Positions 53,709 to 61,431 of a DNA stretch of 64,000 nt are shown piece by piece (position 1 is the first letter of the stretch; every line of letters begins with the position of its first letter). The translations under genes were made by a program, and so were the position numbers. This DNA comes from Hymenobacter negativus (GTDB lineage: Bacteria; Bacteroidota; Bacteroidia; Cytophagales; Hymenobacteraceae). The DNA lies in assembly GCF_017571495.1 (NCBI RefSeq), contig NZ_JAGETZ010000001.1:1-64000 (forward strand), in the 5' to 3' direction. The notes beneath the pieces are model-generated. The model was not told the DNA's origin and made no database searches. It saw only the letters and a list, made by a program, of their open reading frames with translations.

Positions 53709-55103
53709 ATGAACGATAAGCAACACACTATCAAGGCGCCCGTGACGGTACGCGGCATTGGCCTGCACACCGGCGTTGAGGCCACCATGACGTTTTGCCC
53801 CGCTCCGGTGGGCCACGGCTACAAGTTTCAGCGGGTCGATTTGCCCGGGCAGCCCACCGTCGATGCCGACGTAGACAACGTGGTGGACCTAAGCCGCGGT
53901 ACCACCATCGAGCAAAACGGGGCCCGCGTCAACACCGTGGAACACACCCTGGCGGCCCTCGTGGGCTTGCAGCTTGATAACGTGCTGATTCAGCTTTCCG
54001 GCCCCGAGCCGCCCATCATGGATGGCTCGTCGGCCGAGTTTATTAAAGCCCTCACGACGGTAGGTTTTGAAGAGCAGAACGCGCTACGTAACTACTACGA
54101 AATCCCGGAAAGCATTCGGTATGTGGACAATGCGCGCGGCGTCGAAATCGCGGCCCTGCCCCTGACAGATTACCGCCTCACGGTGATGGTAGACTACAAC
54201 TCGCCGGTACTGGGCTCGCAGCACGCCACCCTGACGGATATTGGGCTGTTTAGCGAAGAAATTGCTTCCTCGCGCACCTTCTGTTTTTTGCATGAGCTGG
54301 AAATGCTCTACAAAAACAACCTCATCCGCGGCGGCGATTTGAGCAACGCCATTGTAGTAGTTGACCGGGTGGTGAGTGATGACGAGTTGACCGACCTTGC
54401 CAAAATGCTGGGTAAACCCCGCGTATCGGTGAAGAAGGAGGGCATTCTGAACAACGTGGACCTGCGCCACAAGAACGAGCCCGCTCGCCACAAGCTGCTC
54501 GACCTCGTGGGCGACCTCGCCCTGGTGGGCCGCCCGCTAAAAGGCCAGATTTTGGCTGCCCGCCCCGGCCACGCCGCCAACGTCGCCTTCGCCAAGAAAA
54601 TCAAGAAGAAGATGCTGGAGTCGCGCACCAACCCCGTGCCGGTGTACGACCCCAGCCGCGAGCCGGTGATGGACATCAACCGCATCATGCAGGTGCTGCC
54701 CCACCGCTTCCCGTTTATCATGATTGACAAGGTCATTCACCTTGACGAACAAGTGGTAACGGCCGTGAAAAACGTCTCCATCAACGAGCCATTCTTCCAG
54801 GGCCACTTCCCCGGCAATCCGGTGATGCCCGGCGTACTGCAAATCGAGGGCTTGGCGCAGACCGGCGGCATTCTGGTGATGAACACCGTACCCGACCCCG
54901 AAAACTACTGGCAGTACTTCCTGGGTATTGAAAATGCCCGCTTTCGTAAGCGCGTGCTGCCCGGCGATACCATCGTGTATCATTGCCAGCTGCTGGCACC
55001 CATCAAGCGCGGCATCGCCAAAATGCGCGGCCAAGCCTTCGTGAACGGCAAAGTAGTATGCGAAGCCGAAATGAGCGCCGCAATCGTCCGCAAAGACGCC
55101 TAA
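53709..55103 (+). CDS. lpxC/fabZ: Bifunctional LpxC deacetylase / FabZ dehydratase
   Basis: A 464-residue fusion typical of Bacteroidota. Residues 1-300 are LpxC, the zinc deacetylase that commits UDP-3-O-acyl-GlcNAc to lipid A: KAPVTVRGIGLHTGVEATMT, the zinc His in NTVEHTLAALVGLQLDN, PIMDGSSAEFI, SRTFCFLHELEML and KNEPARHKLLDLVGDLAL with the second zinc His and catalytic Asp. Residues about 315-464 are FabZ, the 3-hydroxyacyl-ACP dehydratase: ILPHRFPF-like VLPHRFPFIMIDKVI (active-site His) and GHFPGNPVMPGVLQIEGLAQ (catalytic Glu). The fusion ties lipid A synthesis to fatty acid elongation. Start ATG 53709. Confidence 0.97.
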   Translation: MNDKQHTIKAPVTVRGIGLHTGVEATMTFCPAPVGHGYKFQRVDLPGQPTVDADVDNVVDLSRGTTIEQNGARVNTVEHTLAALVGLQLDNVLIQLSGPEPPIMDGSSAEFIKALTTVGFEEQNALRNYYEIPESIRYVDNARGVEIAALPLTDYRLTVMVDYNSPVLGSQHATLTDIGLFSEEIASSRTFCFLHELEMLYKNNLIRGGDLSNAIVVVDRVVSDDELTDLAKMLGKPRVSVKKEGILNNVDLRHKNEPARHKLLDLVGDLALVGRPLKGQILAARPGHAANVAFAKKIKKKMLESRTNPVPVYDPSREPVMDINRIMQVLPHRFPFIMIDKVIHLDEQVVTAVKNVSINEPFFQGHFPGNPVMPGVLQIEGLAQTGGILVMNTVPDPENYWQYFLGIENARFRKRVLPGDTIVYHCQLLAPIKRGIAKMRGQAFVNGKVVCEAEMSAAIVRKDA

Positions 55104-55109
55104 TTTGAA

Positions 55110-55196
55110 TTAATAATGGAGAATGAAGAATGAAGAACTGCATCTGGTTTCTGTTGCATAATTCCTCATTCTTCGTTCCTCATTCTTCATTAAAGT
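55110..55196. repeat. GAATGAAGAATGA-type inverted repeat between lpxC and lpxA
   Basis: AATGGAGAATGAAGAATGAA on the left and TTCCTCATTCTTCATT on the right form an imperfect AT-rich palindrome filling the 98-nt gap. A similar word (GAATGAGAAATGAAGAAT) is upstream of thrS near 6515-6535. Confidence 0.5.
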
Positions 55197-55201
55197 AAAG
55201 A

Positions 55202-56011
55202 ATGCTTTCCCCCCTCGCCTATATTCACCCCGATGCTCGCCTCGCGCCGGGCGTAACCGTTGAACCGTTTACGACCATTGCGGCCGATGTTGAAATTGGA
55301 GAGGACACCTGGATTGGGCCGAATGTGACCATCATGAACGGAGCCCGTATTGGGGCACATTGCCAGGTATTTCCAGGCGCTGTGATTGGAGCCGTGCCGC
55401 AGGATTTGAAGTTTGCCGGCGAACAAACCACTGCCGTAATCGGCGACCACACCGTAATTCGGGAGTGCGTAACCGTGAACCGTGGCACTGTGGACCGGGG
55501 CGAAACCCGCGTGGGCAGCCATTGCCTGTTGATGGCCTATGTACATATTGCCCACGACTGCATAATTGGCAACAACTGCATCCTGGCCAATACCGTGCAG
55601 GTGGCCGGCCACGTCGAAATCGGCGACTACGCCATTGTAGGTGGTTCATCTGCCGTGCACCAGTTCGTCAAAATCGGAGCCCACGCCATGATTTCGGGTG
55701 GCTCATTGGTGCGCAAAGACGTGCCACCGTACGTGAAAGCCGGCCGCGAGCCTCTCTCCTACGCCGGTGCTAACTCGGTAGGCTTGCGCCGTCGGGGCTT
55801 CTCCGAAGAATCCATTAACATGGTGCAGCAATTGTACCGCACATTGTTTCTGGGCGGATTGAATACACACGATGCCCTCACGCAAATCGAGCAGGAGCTG
55901 CCTGCCTCGACGGAGCGTGATACGGCGGTAGGCTTTGTGCGGGCTGCCACACGCGGCATCATTAAGGGCCCCAAGCGCGGCCGGCCGACAGATGGCAGCG
56001 AAGCAGAATAA
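55202..56011 (+). CDS. lpxA: Acyl-ACP--UDP-N-acetylglucosamine O-acyltransferase
   Basis: A 269-residue enzyme of the first lipid A step, moving a 3-hydroxyacyl chain from ACP to UDP-GlcNAc. It is a left-handed beta-helix of hexapeptide repeats (IHPDARLAPGVTVEPFTTIA, IGEDTWIGPNVTIMNGARIG) with the catalytic His in AYVHIAHDCIIGNNCI. Then come QVAGHVEIGDYAIVGGSSAVHQFVKIG and a C-terminal helical domain (ANSVGLRRRGFSEESINMVQ). Length near the usual 262. Start ATG 55202. It closes the lpx block; a very stable hairpin follows at 56031-56085. Confidence 0.96.
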   Translation: MLSPLAYIHPDARLAPGVTVEPFTTIAADVEIGEDTWIGPNVTIMNGARIGAHCQVFPGAVIGAVPQDLKFAGEQTTAVIGDHTVIRECVTVNRGTVDRGETRVGSHCLLMAYVHIAHDCIIGNNCILANTVQVAGHVEIGDYAIVGGSSAVHQFVKIGAHAMISGGSLVRKDVPPYVKAGREPLSYAGANSVGLRRRGFSEESINMVQQLYRTLFLGGLNTHDALTQIEQELPASTERDTAVGFVRAATRGIIKGPKRGRPTDGSEAE

Positions 56012-56030
56012 ACCATTTTTTATTGCGCTT

Positions 56031-56085
56031 AAATCAGCAGCACGTCAGGCTGAGCGTTTCGCTCAGCCTGACGTGCTGCTGATTT
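56031..56085. terminator. Perfect 26-bp hairpin after lpxA
   Basis: AAATCAGCAGCACGTCAGG... (56031-56056) pairs perfectly with 56060-56085, leaving a three-base TTT loop. It lies 19 nt after the lpxA stop and just before the ABC ATPase gene. Probably a terminator, though the T tail is short; the GTCAGGCTGAGCG core also recalls the REP-like elements. Confidence 0.6.
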
Positions 56086-56103
56086 ATAATCACTGATACC
56101 GTT

Positions 56104-56736
56104 TTGCAAATCAACGCCACCGGCCTTGGTAAGCGCTTCAAGCGCGACTGGATTTTCCGGGGTCTTACGCACACGTTCCAGCCGGGTAGCGCTACGGCCG
56201 TGCTGGGACCCAACGGAGCCGGCAAAAGCACGCTGCTAAATACCTTTTCGGGTCAGCTGCTGCCAACTGAGGGCACGCTGGCCTATTCACTGGCCGGCAA
56301 AACGGTGGCGGTTGAAGATATTCCGGCCCATCTGGCCTACGCCGCCCCTTATCTGGAGCTGCTGGAGGAGTTGACACTGCTGGAGCTGCTGCAGTTTCAC
56401 ACCCGGTTCAAGCCGTTACGGGCTGGGATTTCACTCGATAAGCTCATCGGGATGATGTACCTTGAAAAGGCCCGCCATCAATTGGTTCGCGAGTTTTCGT
56501 CGGGCATGAAGCAGCGCCTTAAGCTGGCGCTGGCGCTTTATGCCGATGCGCCACTGCTGCTCTTGGATGAGCCCACCACCAACTTAGATACCACTGGCGC
56601 AGCTTGGTATCTGGAACATGTGCAAGCTACCCGGGTGGGCCGCACGCTGCTGCTCAGCTCCAATGTACCGGCTGAATATGACTTTTGTGATGAGCACATT
56701 GTGGTGACAGATTTTCAGGTGGCGCGGTCAAGCTAG
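56104..56736 (+). CDS. ABC transporter ATP-binding protein
   Basis: A 210-residue ABC ATPase. Walker A is VLGPNGAGKSTLL, the Q-loop region lies near AYAAPYLELLEELT, the signature motif is the variant EFSSGMKQRLKLALAL, and Walker B is PLLLLDEPTTNLD. The H-loop region is degenerate: the segment where a switch His is expected reads LLLSSNVPAEYDFCDEHI, with no clear His after the strand. No permease gene adjoins, so the substrate is unknown. The start is a TTG at 56104, immediately before the conserved strand; no ATG is available upstream. Confidence 0.85.
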   Translation: MQINATGLGKRFKRDWIFRGLTHTFQPGSATAVLGPNGAGKSTLLNTFSGQLLPTEGTLAYSLAGKTVAVEDIPAHLAYAAPYLELLEELTLLELLQFHTRFKPLRAGISLDKLIGMMYLEKARHQLVREFSSGMKQRLKLALALYADAPLLLLDEPTTNLDTTGAAWYLEHVQATRVGRTLLLSSNVPAEYDFCDEHIVVTDFQVARSS

Positions 56737-56940
56737 TCGTATTACAACGGAGTAAAAACTTCTTGTTATTTTGGGGACCTGTGACTTGCTAAAGCAGCAC
56801 AAAAACGGCTTTCGTGACGCTTCAGCTTAGATTTTGCCCATAAATTCTATTCGGTGAGTCAACCGAAAATCCACGCGCCGCGTATCTTCGCAGCCAGCTT
56901 CGGCACTCTATCTTCCACTCTAAATACCCCCGCCCCGGCC

Positions 56941-57306
56941 ATGATTAATGACGACGACCTGGACGACGACTTGCTCGACGACGACGACGACCTCGATACC
57001 TATGCCAAGAAAGGTGGCGCTGCCGCCATCGGCAATACCGAAGACCGGCTCTCGGCTAAATACGCCGACTACCTGATGTGGACCGATACCGGTTCCTCGC
57101 ATGACGAGGCACTGGATTTGGCCAATATGACCGAAGAAGAATTTGTAGAAGCCGAGCGCGCCGAAAACTCCGACCGCGGCGGTTTTACCAGCCTTGATGA
57201 CGACGATGATGACGACTTCGCCGATGAGGACGACGATGAGGACGAAGGCTACAGCAGTGGTCGGGGAAGCCGCCGTGGCAGCAGCTTCGACAGCGACGAC
57301 TACTAG
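56941..57306 (+). CDS. Highly acidic small protein
   Basis: A 121-residue protein I do not recognise. It starts MINDDDLDDDLLDDDDDLD, has a central segment that looks folded (NTEDRLSAKYADYLMWTDTG, DEALDLANMTEEEFVEAE), and then another Asp-rich block and an Arg/Ser/Gly-rich end (GRGSRRGSSFDSDDY). ATG 56941 is preferred to an upstream frame start at 56854, as a near-consensus -7 (TATCTTCG) lies between them. The acidic blocks could bind basic proteins or metal ions; this is only a composition argument. The downstream hairpin at 57316-57402 ends the transcript. Confidence 0.65.
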   Translation: MINDDDLDDDLLDDDDDLDTYAKKGGAAAIGNTEDRLSAKYADYLMWTDTGSSHDEALDLANMTEEEFVEAERAENSDRGGFTSLDDDDDDDFADEDDDEDEGYSSGRGSRRGSSFDSDDY

Positions 57307-57315
57307 AATTTTAGT

Positions 57316-57402
57316 AGCAATAACCCAGTAGCAAGACTAAAAGAGGCCCCGCCTGGCAATTCCAGGCGGGGCCTCTTTTAGTCTTGCTACTGGGTTATTG
57401 CT
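57316..57402. terminator. Perfect 41-bp hairpin between convergent genes
   Basis: The arm 57316-57356 (beginning AGCAATAACCCAGTAGCAAG) pairs without a single mismatch to 57362-57402 across a five-base loop. It contains AAAAGAGGCCCCGCC / GGCGGGGCCTCTTTT as the inner stem, a good bidirectional terminator. The extra 20 bp of outer stem is more than termination needs. Confidence 0.8.
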
Positions 57403-57408
57403 GCTATA

Positions 57409-58224
57409 CTACCGACCAAATACCTGCTTGAGGATGTCGGTGGTACGGGCCGCCGGGTTTTTGCGGATTTTGGCTTCTTCCTGGGCTAGCAGAACGAACA
57501 GGCCATCCACGGCTTTTTGCGTGGTGTAATCGGCCAAGCTGAGGTTCACCGGTGTCATCAGCGGGATTTTGTTGTATTTGTCGGTAATGGTAGCATAGGC
57601 GCGGCCGGCTCCAACCTGGTCGATGGCGGCCTCAATGTCGGGGTGGAAAGCCGAGACGAGCTGGGCTTGCGTCGATTTGCGCAGGAACTGGGTAGCGGCA
57701 TCAGTCGAGCTGCTGGTTACCAGCGACAAAGCATCGGTAATGCTGATATTGGTCAGCGCATTCAGGAAGATGTCTTTGGCTTTGGGCGCGGCAGCTTCGG
57801 CGGCACGGTTGAGTTGGGTTTCGAGCTGCGTGAACACGGTGGTCATGCCCGGCAGGCGGCCCACAGTCGACTTCACGATTTCCAAATCGGGCGGCACCGG
57901 GATGTGAATATCGTCGTTCAGGTTGAAGCCGTCGGGCTCCGATGCGAACTGGACGGCTTTGGTAATGCCCTTATTCAGGGCGTCTTTGATGCCGGCGCTG
58001 GCCTGGGCTTCAGTGAGCGGCGCGGGTGGCGCTACGACGGGCTTGGCGGCGGCAGCTTTCGCAGCGGCGGCCTTGGTAGCAGCGGCTTTGGCGGCGGCGG
58101 TTTTGGCAGCGGCAGCTTTAGCAGCGGCCGCTTTTTTGGCGGCGGTGGTCTGGGCGTGGGCGGCGGGTGCCGTGGCGGCCAGCAGGCCGGCTACGAGCAA
58201 GGCACTGGCAATACGAGTAAACAT
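57409..58224 (-). CDS. DUF4197 family exported protein
   Basis: A 271-residue protein with a signal peptide (ALLVAGLLAATAPAAHAQ). An unusual Ala/Lys repeat linker follows (residues about 26-62, units of AAAAK and AAATK), then a DUF4197 domain (about 72-271). Its family-typical stretches are IPVPPDLEIVKSTVGRLPGM, NRAAEAAAPKAKDIF, ITDALSL, DAATQFLRKSTQAQL, YTTQKAVDGLFVLLAQEE and KIRKNPAARTTDILKQVFG. DUF4197 proteins are usually periplasmic lipoproteins of unknown function; here no lipobox Cys is seen. Start ATG 58224. The linker may be helical or flexible and is the odd part. Confidence 0.85.
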   Translation of the reverse strand: MFTRIASALLVAGLLAATAPAAHAQTTAAKKAAAAKAAAAKTAAAKAAATKAAAAKAAAAKPVVAPPAPLTEAQASAGIKDALNKGITKAVQFASEPDGFNLNDDIHIPVPPDLEIVKSTVGRLPGMTTVFTQLETQLNRAAEAAAPKAKDIFLNALTNISITDALSLVTSSSTDAATQFLRKSTQAQLVSAFHPDIEAAIDQVGAGRAYATITDKYNKIPLMTPVNLSLADYTTQKAVDGLFVLLAQEEAKIRKNPAARTTDILKQVFGR

Positions 58225-58336
58225 GGAATAAACTGCTGCGACGGGAAAACCGGAAGGCCCCTGTGGCTGTCCTAAGGCCGCCGCTGCTGCAAAGTGAAGA
58301 CAATTTTGCGGCCAAACCTATTTTTTTCGCTCATCA

Positions 58337-59638
58337 ATGTCTGTACCCAGCCCACTCCCCGCTCCTAACACGTCGAACTCCACGCCCACCGCTCCGCCCA
58401 ATGTCGAAATCATGACCATCGGCGACGAGTTGTTGTACGGACAGGTCATTGATACCAACTCGGCCTTTATGGGCCAGGAATTGGGCAAAATCGGCCTGCG
58501 CGTGCGGCAGATTTCGTCGGTTTCGGACCGCGCCGATGAGATTGTAGCAGCCTTGGACCAAGCGCGGCAGCGGGCACAAGTGGTGCTCATTACCGGCGGC
58601 CTGGGCCCGACGAAAGACGACCTAACTAAGCACGTACTGGCTCGCTACTTCGGCTCCGAGCTGGTGATGCACGAGCCTACGTTGCGTCACGTGGAGGAAA
58701 TTTTCAAACGCTTCGACCGGCCCATGCTGGACGTGAACCGCCAGCAGGCCCTGGTACCGGCCAATTGCGAGGTGCTGCACAACGCCGTGGGTACAGCCCC
58801 CGGTATGTGGTTCAACGACCAAGGCACCATCTTCGTGAGCATGCCTGGCGTGCCCTTTGAGATGAAGCGGCTCATGACTGACCACGTGCTGCCCCGCCTG
58901 CAAAGCCAGTTCCACATCGCACCCATCGAGCACGTGGTGGTGATGACGGCCGGCTTGGGCGAGTCGTTTCTGGCCAAGAAAATTGAGGATTGGGAAGATG
59001 CCCTCCCCGCCAACGTCAAGCTGGCCTACCTGCCCAGCTTCGGGGCGGTGCGCCTGCGCCTGACCGGCACCGATGACGGCCAGCCCGACCTGCGCGGCCG
59101 CATGCTGGCTCTGCTGCCTGCCCTGCGCGAGCGCATCGGTGAGCACATTTTTGCCGAAGAAGAAACGACGCTCGAAGCTGCCATCGGCAAACTACTGATG
59201 GCTAAAGGCCTGACTGTAGGTACCGCAGAAAGCTGTACCGGCGGCTTAGTTTCGCAGCGCCTCACCAGCGTCTCGGGTAGCTCGGGGTACTTCCGGGGTG
59301 CCATTGTGGCCTACCACAACGATATCAAGCAGGAAGAACTGGGCGTGAAGGCCGAAACTCTGGCCGAGTTCGGGGCCGTAAGTGAGGCCACCGTGCGCGA
59401 GATGGCCGAAGGCGCCCGCCGCCGCCTGGGTGTGGACGTAGCCGTGGCCACCAGCGGCATTGCTGGCCCCACCGGCGCCACCGCCACCAAGAAAGTAGGC
59501 ACCGTGTGCCTGGCCTACGCCGACGGCACCCAAACCATCAGCCGCGAATACGTGCTGGACCGTGGCCGGGCCTTGAATGTGGAATACGCCGCGCAATCGG
59601 TGCTCACGCTGCTGCGGCAGCAGTTGGCGGGAGTGTAA
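58337..59638 (+). CDS. cinA: CinA family protein (nicotinamide mononucleotide deamidase / ADP-ribose pyrophosphatase type)
   Basis: A 433-residue two-domain CinA. The N-terminal COG1058/MoaB-like domain shows VEIMTIGDELLYGQVIDTN, VLITGGLGPTKDDLTKH and FVSMPGVPFEMKRLM. The C-terminal NMN deamidase domain shows VGTAESCTGGLVSQRLTSV with the Ser/Lys active-site region, GYFRGAIVAYHNDIKQEELG and VAVATSGIAGPTGAT. Together they serve pyridine-nucleotide repair and salvage; the competence label is historical. Full length, ATG 58337 after a divergent gap with the DUF4197 gene. Confidence 0.93.
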   Translation: MSVPSPLPAPNTSNSTPTAPPNVEIMTIGDELLYGQVIDTNSAFMGQELGKIGLRVRQISSVSDRADEIVAALDQARQRAQVVLITGGLGPTKDDLTKHVLARYFGSELVMHEPTLRHVEEIFKRFDRPMLDVNRQQALVPANCEVLHNAVGTAPGMWFNDQGTIFVSMPGVPFEMKRLMTDHVLPRLQSQFHIAPIEHVVVMTAGLGESFLAKKIEDWEDALPANVKLAYLPSFGAVRLRLTGTDDGQPDLRGRMLALLPALRERIGEHIFAEEETTLEAAIGKLLMAKGLTVGTAESCTGGLVSQRLTSVSGSSGYFRGAIVAYHNDIKQEELGVKAETLAEFGAVSEATVREMAEGARRRLGVDVAVATSGIAGPTGATATKKVGTVCLAYADGTQTISREYVLDRGRALNVEYAAQSVLTLLRQQLAGV

Positions 59639-59910
59639 GCTCGTCACACTTTAATTTGACCACCATTTAATTAAACCACTCTACATTCAGGAGTGCGGGC
59701 CTTATATGCATCTTTTTCCTTGGTTGCAGACCGCAGTATGGCTTGGCCTTTGTCTATCCCGCAAGCTACACTTGAGTCCAACGCAAATCACTCACTTAAA
59801 TGCGGACCAAAGCCGGATTGAGCACCCTGTACAGGCTTTAGATGGAATACATTCGTCCACTTGTTATGGACTCTAACGCCGGCCCCGCTGGCGCGCGTCA
59901 GCAACCCGTA

Positions 59911-60468
59911 TTATGAAATTTTCAACTGGTTGTAGAGTGCCAGCATTTTCCCGGGGACTGATTCATTGATTTCATCCCACTCTTTCATGTTTGCTAAATG
60001 AAAGGCTTGGTAAAAGTTAAGAAACCGGAGGACGTAATCTGCAACACCAGCCACAGAGCCGTAGATGCCTTCCGCGGCCATTGCATACTCATCGTCGACC
60101 CCACACATGAAGCCGTGCTCTTCGGCAGTGAAATCCCTGTGCCTAACCAGCCAATCGATGGTGCGAACAACGCGGTATAAATCTATTTTTCCAGCAATGT
60201 ATTCGTGATAAAGCAAGCCTAATGTTGCGCGGCCGGCAACACTGGGGATGGCATCGCCGACATAGACATTGATTAGGGAAATCAAATCATTGATGCTCTG
60301 GCTACCGCTCATGGCCAGTTCAATGATGAAGTCGTCTGGCTCCGCGTCTTGTTGGATAATCGCATCTGCCCAGTCGATAACCTGGCGGGTGCTCACTATT
60401 TTATTGGTTAGTCCAATGCTAAACACTTCAAGTAACGCAACGAAATCTTTTGGATTAGTTTGCAGCAT
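59911..60468 (-). CDS. Protein of unknown function
   Basis: A 185-residue, acidic, mostly helical protein with no signal peptide or membrane segment. I do not recognise a family. Stretches that look structured are DFVALLEVFSIGLTNKIV, QVIDWADAIIQQDAEPDDF, VAGRATLGLLYHEYIAGKID and WDEINESVPGKMLALYNQL. The size, acidity and helical make-up are like immunity proteins of toxin systems, but no toxin gene is adjacent, so I do not make that call. Base composition is lower in GC than in neighbouring core genes. It sits between cinA and the Coq4-like gene in a probably accessory stretch. Confidence 0.65.
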   Translation of the reverse strand: MLQTNPKDFVALLEVFSIGLTNKIVSTRQVIDWADAIIQQDAEPDDFIIELAMSGSQSINDLISLINVYVGDAIPSVAGRATLGLLYHEYIAGKIDLYRVVRTIDWLVRHRDFTAEEHGFMCGVDDEYAMAAEGIYGSVAGVADYVLRFLNFYQAFHLANMKEWDEINESVPGKMLALYNQLKIS

Positions 60469-60730
60469 GGGTAGTTAAAAAAGCGATACGGGAACAAGAT
60501 AGCAGCTTCCGAATCGTACTATATAACCCAGTAGTTTGCGAAGCAGCCAGGAGCTACGATGGCCAATGAGCTTTGGGAGAAAATGGCCGGAAGGTGGGCG
60601 GTAAGGTCATTCTGTAGCAACACAAATTTATTGGCTTGCGGATAAGGAGCCGCTTGGTGTTCCCTTCAGGAGAACCGGACTGGGACCAAACTTATATGGT
60701 CACTATGAAGGCCGTTCAATATTTATTCAT

Positions 60731-60751
60731 TTACTTTGCAATCCAAAGTAA
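60731..60751. promoter_or_regulatory. Dyad upstream of the Coq4-like gene
   Basis: TTACTTTG-CAATC-CAAAGTAA, an exact 8-bp dyad, 11 nt before the ATG at 60763. The left arm is one mismatch from a -7 element, so an operator over the promoter or a leader stem are both possible. Confidence 0.35.
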
Positions 60752-60762
60752 TTTGAAAAACA

Positions 60763-61332
60763 ATGAAATCAATCATCATTTCCTACCGGCAAGAGTATTC
60801 TTTCCGCGAGCGCGCCCTGCTCTGGCTGCTCGACAACGTCGTCTCAGTTCACGCCAGAGTCTACACCCGACGTCCTGTCTGGGGACTATTGCGCGAGGAC
60901 ATGCTCCAGTATCCCACGGGAACCCTGGGCCACGAGTTGGGGCTCTTCTTAACGCGTGAGAGCCTCCAACCTGTGGACCGAATAGAGCGGCACGATGCCT
61001 TTCACATTCTGCTAGATTTCTCTACCAGTTTGGAGGATGAAGCGGCCATGCAATTCTTTTTGGTCGCCAATGGAAAGATTTCACCCTTTACCTTGGCAAC
61101 AGCCGCGTTTACTATGCTGGTAATGCCCGACAAATGGGGACTTTTTATCCAGGCATTCCGCCGCGGACGCAAAGCGCTTTCCATTGCCAACTGGAATTTT
61201 CTGCACCTGTTGGACGAGCCCTTTGCAGATGTAAAGGCCGTCATTTTTCACCAGCCCGTACGCAACGAGCGCCTGCTACGCAAAATCCCGCAGTATGCAA
61301 AGACCGCCTCAGCTGTGGAATGTCTCAGCTAA
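60763..61332 (+). CDS. Coq4-like protein
   Basis: A 189-residue protein resembling the COQ4 family. The family motif H-D-x2-H-x11-E is present exactly in HDAFHILLDFSTSLEDE. Before it stands a YPTGTLGHELGLFL stretch like the Coq4 substrate-side helix, and after it a helical region (FFLVANGKISPFTLATAAF, WGLFIQAFRRGRKA). Coq4 acts in ubiquinone synthesis in eukaryotes and some proteobacteria, in a zinc-dependent head-group reaction. Bacteroidota make menaquinone, so a different small-molecule role is likely here. Start ATG 60763; a dyad precedes it. Confidence 0.72.
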   Translation: MKSIIISYRQEYSFRERALLWLLDNVVSVHARVYTRRPVWGLLREDMLQYPTGTLGHELGLFLTRESLQPVDRIERHDAFHILLDFSTSLEDEAAMQFFLVANGKISPFTLATAAFTMLVMPDKWGLFIQAFRRGRKALSIANWNFLHLLDEPFADVKAVIFHQPVRNERLLRKIPQYAKTASAVECLS

Positions 61333-61394
61333 GCGCGGTAATCATATCCGACAAGATGACTAGTAATAATTTGAACAAGAAGAGTCTTAGTGTC

Positions 61395-61420
61395 GGCAAG
61401 CAACGCGAGCGTTGCTTGCC
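61395..61420. repeat. 12-bp palindrome before the TonB-domain gene
   Basis: GGCAAGCAACGC-GA-GCGTTGCTTGCC, exact arms, ending 11 nt before the ATG at 61432. It could be an operator, a leader hairpin covering the start, or part of a longer coding frame if a GTG at 61390 were used. Confidence 0.45.
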
Positions 61421-61431
61421 AGACTGTTTCG

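Noticed and set aside
59911..60468. Immunity protein of a polymorphic toxin system
   Set aside because: Size and acidity fit, but there is no toxin, no Rhs or secretion-linked gene beside it and no recognised immunity motif.
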